A stretch of DNA of 11,458 nt from NCBI GenBank assembly GCA_945787305.1, contig CALZIH010000164.1:1-11458 (forward strand), given 5' to 3'. Position 1 is the first letter of the stretch. Every line of letters begins with the position of its first letter. The translations under genes and the position numbers were made by a program. The stretch comes from an uncultured Desulfobulbaceae bacterium. GTDB lineage: Bacteria > Desulfobacterota > Desulfobulbia > Desulfobulbales > Desulfobulbaceae. Positions 7,275 through 11,458 of this stretch are shown piece by piece. Under the pieces are notes generated by a model that searched no databases, had not been told where the DNA came from, and worked only from the letters and a program-made list of their open reading frames with translations.

Positions 7275-8531
7275 ATGGAAGTCATTAAACAGCAAATCGC
7301 CGAACTGCTAGGGAAAACAATCGGCTTTGATGTCTCATCTATTGGAGAAACAACCTTTCATAGGGCTCTCGAAACCCGCATGAATGCGTTGGCAATCGAC
7401 GAGCCTGTCCTCTATTTTGAGCGGCTTTCTTCGTCCTACATGGAGCTGCGCAGACTCATCGAAGAAGTGGTGGTACCTGAAACCTGGTTTTTCAGAGATC
7501 AGCAACCTTTTTCCTTTCTTAGCAAACATATCCTCCAGTCAAAAAAGTATTTGTCCGGGAAACCTTTTCGTATCTTAAGCATCCCGTCATCAACCGGTGA
7601 AGAACCCTATTCCATTGTCATGACATTGATGGATGCAGGGTTGCATCAAAATCAATTCCATGTTGACGGCATAGATGTCAGTGAACGAGTACTGGCGCGT
7701 GCCCGCAAAGGCGTCTACAGGGGTAATTCATTTCGAACAAAAGATCTTACTTTTAGAGACCGATATTTTGTTAAGGAAGGGAATGTATTTGAAATCAAGG
7801 AAAATGTTCGGGAAAAAGTACTGTTTCTTCAGGGCAATATTTTACAGCCCGGTTTCATGGAGAGCCTGGGGCAATACGACGTGGTTTTTTGCCGCAATGT
7901 TCTTATTTATTTCAACCCCGAGGCCCAGGAACAAGTAATTGGGTACCTGTATAACCTTCTCTCGTCAGGAGGGCTTTTATTTACCGGATATTCAGAGGCA
8001 AGCCTCTTTTTTGAAACACCGTTCGTACCTGTTTCCCGTGCAAAGACTTTTGCCTTTTATAAAGAGGATGCCAAGTCGGTCGAAACGAAGCTGTATACTT
8101 CATATAAAAGCAATGCACTTGCAAGACAAATTCCTAGGCCTCCTTCCAAGCCGGCACTCCGCACAAAACCATCTACAAGTAAGAAACCCTCTGCGCTGCC
8201 GGCAAAAGCAAAAAACAAGGAGTACACTGCAGTCAAACGTTTGGCTGATGAGGGTGCTTTAGAGGAGGCGGCAAACCGCAGCGAAACGTATTTAAGCCTT
8301 CATGATCCTTCTGCCAATTGGTATTGCCTCCTTGGGGTGATCCGCGACTGCCAGGGACGCAAGGAGGATGCCATGGATTTCTTCCGCAAAGCACTTTACC
8401 TTGATCCAACGCATGTTGAGAGTTTGATTCAGTTATCGTTACTTGTTGAACGAAATGGTGACTTAGAGAGAGCAAAGAACTATAAACGGCGAGCGCAACG
8501 CCTCTTGGAGGAGAACGTAAACGGTGGTTGA
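7275..8531 (+). CDS. wspC: WspC-like CheR-type methyltransferase with C-terminal TPRs, 418 aa
   Basis: This is an S-adenosylmethionine-dependent protein-glutamate methyltransferase that adapts the WspA receptor. It has an N-terminal all-alpha CheR domain (about 1-90) with PETWFFRD (68-75). The SAM-binding motif is IPSSTGEEPYS (103-113), and the late motif FCRNVLIYFNP starts near 205. A Lys/Pro/Ser-rich linker (about 280-315) leads to two or more TPR-like helix pairs (about 320-414, for example ANWYCLLGVIRDCQGRKEDA from 347). CheR with a TPR tail is the WspC architecture in Pseudomonas. The TPRs probably replace the receptor-tether interaction. The ATG at 7275 has only a poor Shine-Dalgarno (AAGG at 7257-7260, 14 nt away), but the N-terminal sequence fits the family. 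It overlaps wspD by 8 bp. Confidence 0.9.
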   Translation: MEVIKQQIAELLGKTIGFDVSSIGETTFHRALETRMNALAIDEPVLYFERLSSSYMELRRLIEEVVVPETWFFRDQQPFSFLSKHILQSKKYLSGKPFRILSIPSSTGEEPYSIVMTLMDAGLHQNQFHVDGIDVSERVLARARKGVYRGNSFRTKDLTFRDRYFVKEGNVFEIKENVREKVLFLQGNILQPGFMESLGQYDVVFCRNVLIYFNPEAQEQVIGYLYNLLSSGGLLFTGYSEASLFFETPFVPVSRAKTFAFYKEDAKSVETKLYTSYKSNALARQIPRPPSKPALRTKPSTSKKPSALPAKAKNKEYTAVKRLADEGALEEAANRSETYLSLHDPSANWYCLLGVIRDCQGRKEDAMDFFRKALYLDPTHVESLIQLSLLVERNGDLERAKNYKRRAQRLLEENVNGG

Positions 8532-9222
8532 AGAGGAAAAAACAGTCACATCAATGGTCGTTGATGACTGCTGGAACAGAATCGGTGTCTGGAGCGAATC
8601 AAAAGAACCTTGCCCTGAGCTTGAGACGATGATCCACTGCCGGAATTGTCCAGTATATTCTTCTGTTGGTCGTCATTTACTGGATCGACCGGTACCCGAT
8701 GATTACGGAAAGGAGTGGACGTCGGTTTTTTCAAAAATTTCTTCACGGGAAAAAATAACCTTTCAGACTGCATTTATCTTTCGATCCGGAGGAGAGTGGC
8801 TGGCCCTGCCCGCTAAATACATCAAGGAGGTTGTTGATATGGGGGTGATCCATAGTCTTCCCCATCGGAACAATAAAATACTTCGTGGCGTAGTAAATGT
8901 TCGCGGTAAACTTGAGCTCTGTTTTTCGATAGGCGCAGTGTTGGACATTGAGCGTTTCGAAAAGGTGATCGACAGGGGGGGGAGGTATGTCTCTCCTGTT
9001 CGGTTGGTTGTTGCTGAACGAAAAGGTGAGCGGATAGTTTTTCCTGTAAGTGAAGTCTATGGCGCATACCGATATGAAGAAAGGATGCTGCAACCGTTAC
9101 CAGTTACCGTCTCCGGGTCGAAGGCGGCTTTTACCAAAGGAGTACTTTGTGTGGAGGATTTCGACGTGGGACTTCTTGATAGTCGTTCCCTCTTTGATGC
9201 TTTGAAGAGGAATCTACAATGA
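8524..9222 (+). CDS. wspD: WspD-like CheW adaptor with Cys-containing N-terminal extension, 232 aa
   Basis: The C-terminal part (about 80-232) is a CheW domain (FIFRSGGEWLALPAKYIKEV, then LRGVVNVRGKLEL, the receptor/kinase-binding turn). The first ~70 residues carry DDCWNRIGVW, CPELE and HCRNCPVY, with Cys at 16, 30, 39 and 42, then LLDRPVPDDY. I recall this N-terminal pattern from WspD relatives. Four spaced cysteines could bind metal or act as a redox switch, but that is inference. In the Wsp complex WspD is the second CheW and links receptors to WspE. The start is GTG 8524, 10 nt after GGAGGAG (8507-8513); an in-frame ATG at 8554 is less likely because it would cut into the conserved N-terminal segment. 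It overlaps wspC (8 bp) and wspE (ATGA, 4 bp). It contains a run of eight G (8975-8982). Confidence 0.88.
   Translation: MVEEEKTVTSMVVDDCWNRIGVWSESKEPCPELETMIHCRNCPVYSSVGRHLLDRPVPDDYGKEWTSVFSKISSREKITFQTAFIFRSGGEWLALPAKYIKEVVDMGVIHSLPHRNNKILRGVVNVRGKLELCFSIGAVLDIERFEKVIDRGGRYVSPVRLVVAERKGERIVFPVSEVYGAYRYEERMLQPLPVTVSGSKAAFTKGVLCVEDFDVGLLDSRSLFDALKRNLQ
8975..8982 (+). repeat. Eight-G homopolymer inside wspD
   Basis: An uninterrupted G8 run encodes part of an Arg-Gly-Gly-Arg stretch near residues 151-154, within the CheW domain. Poly-G runs of this length are known slippage sites; gain or loss of one G would truncate WspD. Shorter runs occur at 5376-5382 (G7, wspA) and 2341-2347 (G7, first ABC gene). 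Confidence 0.9.
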
Positions 9223-11458
9223 CAGGATCTGGTAACGATCTGAGCTCCATGTCCATGATGGACCTCTTTTGCCAGGAGGCTGAAAATCATTGTGCCACCC
9301 TGTCTGATAATCTGCTTACCCTTGAAAAAGATCCCAAAAGCTCTGAGGCCCTGGAGGCTCTTATGCGAGCCGCCCATTCAATCAAAGGGGCTGCACGGAT
9401 AATGGATCTGCAAATTATAGTCAACCTTGCTCATGTGATGGAGGATATTTTTATCGCTGCCCAGGAGGGGCGGCTGGAGATTGGCTCAGTGACGATTGAC
9501 CTGTTGCTTCAGGGGGTGGATAAGATAGGAGAACTTGGAACCGCCCAAGACGTTGAGATGAGCGATTGGCTCTCAGAAGAACAAACTATGATTGAACGGC
9601 TTGCAGGTGAACTGGCCCTGTTGGCTGAGGGAAACAAGAAACCTGAAGTTTCCCCAGACCAATCCAGTTCAATTTCAGAGTGTAATGCCGAGACCATAGA
9701 CAAGGCCGAGGATTCTGTCGATTTGAGTTCCATGTCCATGATGGAGCTTTTTCGACAAGAGGTGGAAACGCATTGTTCAATTTTGTCTGATAATCTCCTT
9801 GCCCTGGAAAAAGACCAGGAAAGTACGAATGCCTTGGAAGAGCTTATGCGTGCCGCCCATTCAATCAAAGGGGCAGCCAGAATTCTCGATCTGCAAAACA
9901 TTGTCGGCCTGATCCATGCCATGGAGGAGGTGTTTGTCTCCGCCCGAAAGAAAGGCCTGACCATGGAACGAGGAACGATTGACTTGTTGCTCAACGGCGT
10001 GGATACCATAGCTGAACTGGGGCATATCCCAAGTGATGAGGTCAACAGCTGGTTCTCGCAAAAACAAGCTGTATTTACGCAACTTATCGATACATTCAGT
10101 CAACTGGTACCGGGCAACCAGGAGCATGACCCGCCCCAGGTTGAAAACATACCGTCAATTGATACCATACCTGAACCCACCGAGCTCGAGGAAGAACCTA
10201 CGGATTTGAGCTCCATACCCATGGTGGATCTTTTTCGACAGGAAGTGGAAAGTAATTGTTCAACCCTTTCAGAACTTCTCCTCATCCTGGAAAAGAATTC
10301 GGCAAGTTCTGAGGCATTGGAAGGACTTATGCGTGCCGCGCATTCAATAAAGGGAGCGGCGCGGATTATTGATTTACATAGAATTGTCGGTTTGGCGCAT
10401 ACCATGGAGGATGTATTTGTCGCTGCCCAGAAGGGAAAGATCGCCCTGAACCACGATGATATAGATATACTGCTCAGTGGGGTCGACGTCCTCGCCTCTC
10501 TTGCCGATCAACCGGCCAGTCGTTTTGATAACTGGTTTTTAGAGCAAGAAAAACAGATCAAGGAATTGGAGCAGATTTATAAAGGGATATCCACCGGAGA
10601 ACAGAGCACCAGAGATGTTGCTCCCACAGGACCTGAAATGCCGAAACAGGTTCAAATTAAGAAAAAGGTTACTGCCAAGGTAGAAAAGACAAAACCTGCA
10701 GACCGATCAATGCGTGTTTCAGCAGAAGGCATGAACCGTCTTATGGGGTATGCGGGTGAAGTACAAGTTGAATCCCGTTGGCTTCCATCTTTCTCTCAGA
10801 AAGTTCTGCGGTTTAAGCACCAACAGGATGAAATTCATCGACTCCTTTCTCGTTCGGTAGAGGCTGTTGGCATCGGCCCACAAGATGTACGCCTGGCAGA
10901 ACTTCGAAAAATTACAGACAAGGTAGAGGTCTGTCGCGGTCAACTTAATGATATTCTAGAGGAAATAGAAGATCATGCACGCCGGTCAACTGAGATTTCC
11001 CATCATCTCTATGAAGAGGTCCTTGCCAACAGGATGCGGCCTTTTGCCGATGGAATTTCCGGTTTCCCGCGTATGGTCCGTGATGTGGCCCGTGAACTGG
11101 GGAAGAATATCGAGTTTACAATCTTAGGAGAAGAGACCCTTGTTGATAGAGATATCCTCGATAGAATTGAGGCACCGCTGAACCACCTGATTCGAAACGC
11201 TATCGATCACGGCATTGAGTTTCCCCAGCAACGACTTGAGGCCGGTAAGTCGGAAACCGCGTTAATATCTCTGGAGGCCAGGCACAACGCTGGAATGCTC
11301 AGTATCATGGTCAGAGATGATGGCTGCGGAATTGATTCAGAAAAGCTTCGAAATAAGGTTATCGCCAATAAGATGATCAATGAGAAAACGGCGCAACAGT
11401 TAAGTGAGCCGGAACTTCTTGAATTTATATTCCTGCCGAATAATTATAGAACCCCTGT
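9219..11458 (+). CDS. wspE: WspE-like CheA histidine kinase with three N-terminal HPt domains (partial, 3' end cut)
   Basis: The reading frame is open from ATG 9219 to the window end (746 codons, no stop). In order: HPt 1 (about 7-107, phospho-acceptor His53), HPt 2 (168-268, His214) and HPt 3 (329-429, His375), each with AAHSIKGAARI. A Lys-rich linker (about 475-495) follows. Next is the P3 dimerisation helix starting MRVSAEGMNRLMGYAGE (498-514), then the ATPase domain with N-box NHLIRNAIDHG (655-665) and G1 box DDGCGID (700-706). No P2 domain is present, as in WspE. The remaining ATPase boxes, the CheW-like P5 and any receiver domain lie beyond the window. The role is autophosphorylation in the receptor array and phosphotransfer to the output regulator (WspR in Pseudomonas). 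The ATG overlaps the wspD stop (ATGA), with AGAGGA about 8 nt upstream. Pseudomonas WspE has a single HPt; the triplication here is the unusual point. Confidence 0.92.
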   Translation, partial: MTGSGNDLSSMSMMDLFCQEAENHCATLSDNLLTLEKDPKSSEALEALMRAAHSIKGAARIMDLQIIVNLAHVMEDIFIAAQEGRLEIGSVTIDLLLQGVDKIGELGTAQDVEMSDWLSEEQTMIERLAGELALLAEGNKKPEVSPDQSSSISECNAETIDKAEDSVDLSSMSMMELFRQEVETHCSILSDNLLALEKDQESTNALEELMRAAHSIKGAARILDLQNIVGLIHAMEEVFVSARKKGLTMERGTIDLLLNGVDTIAELGHIPSDEVNSWFSQKQAVFTQLIDTFSQLVPGNQEHDPPQVENIPSIDTIPEPTELEEEPTDLSSIPMVDLFRQEVESNCSTLSELLLILEKNSASSEALEGLMRAAHSIKGAARIIDLHRIVGLAHTMEDVFVAAQKGKIALNHDDIDILLSGVDVLASLADQPASRFDNWFLEQEKQIKELEQIYKGISTGEQSTRDVAPTGPEMPKQVQIKKKVTAKVEKTKPADRSMRVSAEGMNRLMGYAGEVQVESRWLPSFSQKVLRFKHQQDEIHRLLSRSVEAVGIGPQDVRLAELRKITDKVEVCRGQLNDILEEIEDHARRSTEISHHLYEEVLANRMRPFADGISGFPRMVRDVARELGKNIEFTILGEETLVDRDILDRIEAPLNHLIRNAIDHGIEFPQQRLEAGKSETALISLEARHNAGMLSIMVRDDGCGIDSEKLRNKVIANKMINEKTAQQLSEPELLEFIFLPNNYRTP
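9237..10685 (+). repeat. Three tandem 483-bp units encoding the HPt domains of wspE
   Basis: The units start at 9237, 9720 and 10203 (each at the Asp-Leu-Ser-Ser codons), a period of exactly 161 codons; the acceptor His codons at 9375, 9858 and 10341 keep the same period. The first ~101 residues of each align without gaps, and units 1 and 2 are roughly two thirds identical by eye. The linkers keep their length but have diverged in sequence. Around the His codon, 9369-9391 and 9852-9874 are identical over 23 nt, while unit 3 differs at synonymous positions. This is direct evidence of internal duplication with all three copies kept intact. Confidence 0.93.

Noticed and set aside
7384..7578. Small frames overlapping wspC
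   Set aside because: They run out of frame through the conserved CheR domain and have no independent support.
9509..10045. 178-codon open frame on the minus strand inside wspE
   Set aside because: It lies wholly antisense to the well-supported HPt units, its composition is Ser/Arg-rich as expected of a shadow frame, and it resembles no family.

Overview
The window (about 47% GC by impression, dense genes, all on the + strand) looks like a bacterial chromosome, most plausibly a Gram-negative of the Desulfobacterota (Desulfobulbales-like) type. That taxonomic guess rests on protein flavour and on intergenic elements containing CGTAAAAAG; it is an inference of low confidence. No RNA gene, insertion sequence, CRISPR array or origin was seen.

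Region 1 (about 1-4664) is a tightly packed three-gene unit. An AT-rich leader with a perfect 10-bp inverted repeat precedes a 335-aa protein whose only recognisable domain is a C-terminal J-domain with an intact HPD. Its stop overlaps the TTG start of the first of two ABC exporter half-transporters, and the two ABC genes overlap by 8 bp. The ABC proteins show complementary nucleotide-site defects: Asp replaces the catalytic Glu in the first, and LSAGE replaces LSGGQ in the second. This is the signature of a heterodimeric exporter of the BmrCD/LmrCD/TM287-288 type with one active and one degenerate ATP site.

Region 2 (4665-5040) is a 376-bp gene-free leader. It holds a candidate sigma70-type promoter (4819-4848), a GC-rich repeat that can fold (4858-4904) and further inverted repeats.

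Region 3 (5041 to the window end) is a Wsp-type chemosensory operon in the canonical order wspA (receptor), wspB (CheW), wspC (CheR with TPRs), wspD (CheW with a Cys-containing N-terminus) and wspE (CheA-like kinase, cut by the window end). In Pseudomonas this complex senses surface contact, and WspE phosphorylates the diguanylate cyclase WspR to raise c-di-GMP. WspF and WspR would be expected downstream but lie outside the window, so the output here is not shown. Two features stand out. WspE begins with three tandem HPt domains in exact 161-codon register, each with its phospho-acceptor His. In addition, the 47-nt element of the wspA leader recurs (40/47 identical) between wspB and wspC, the only real gap inside the operon.
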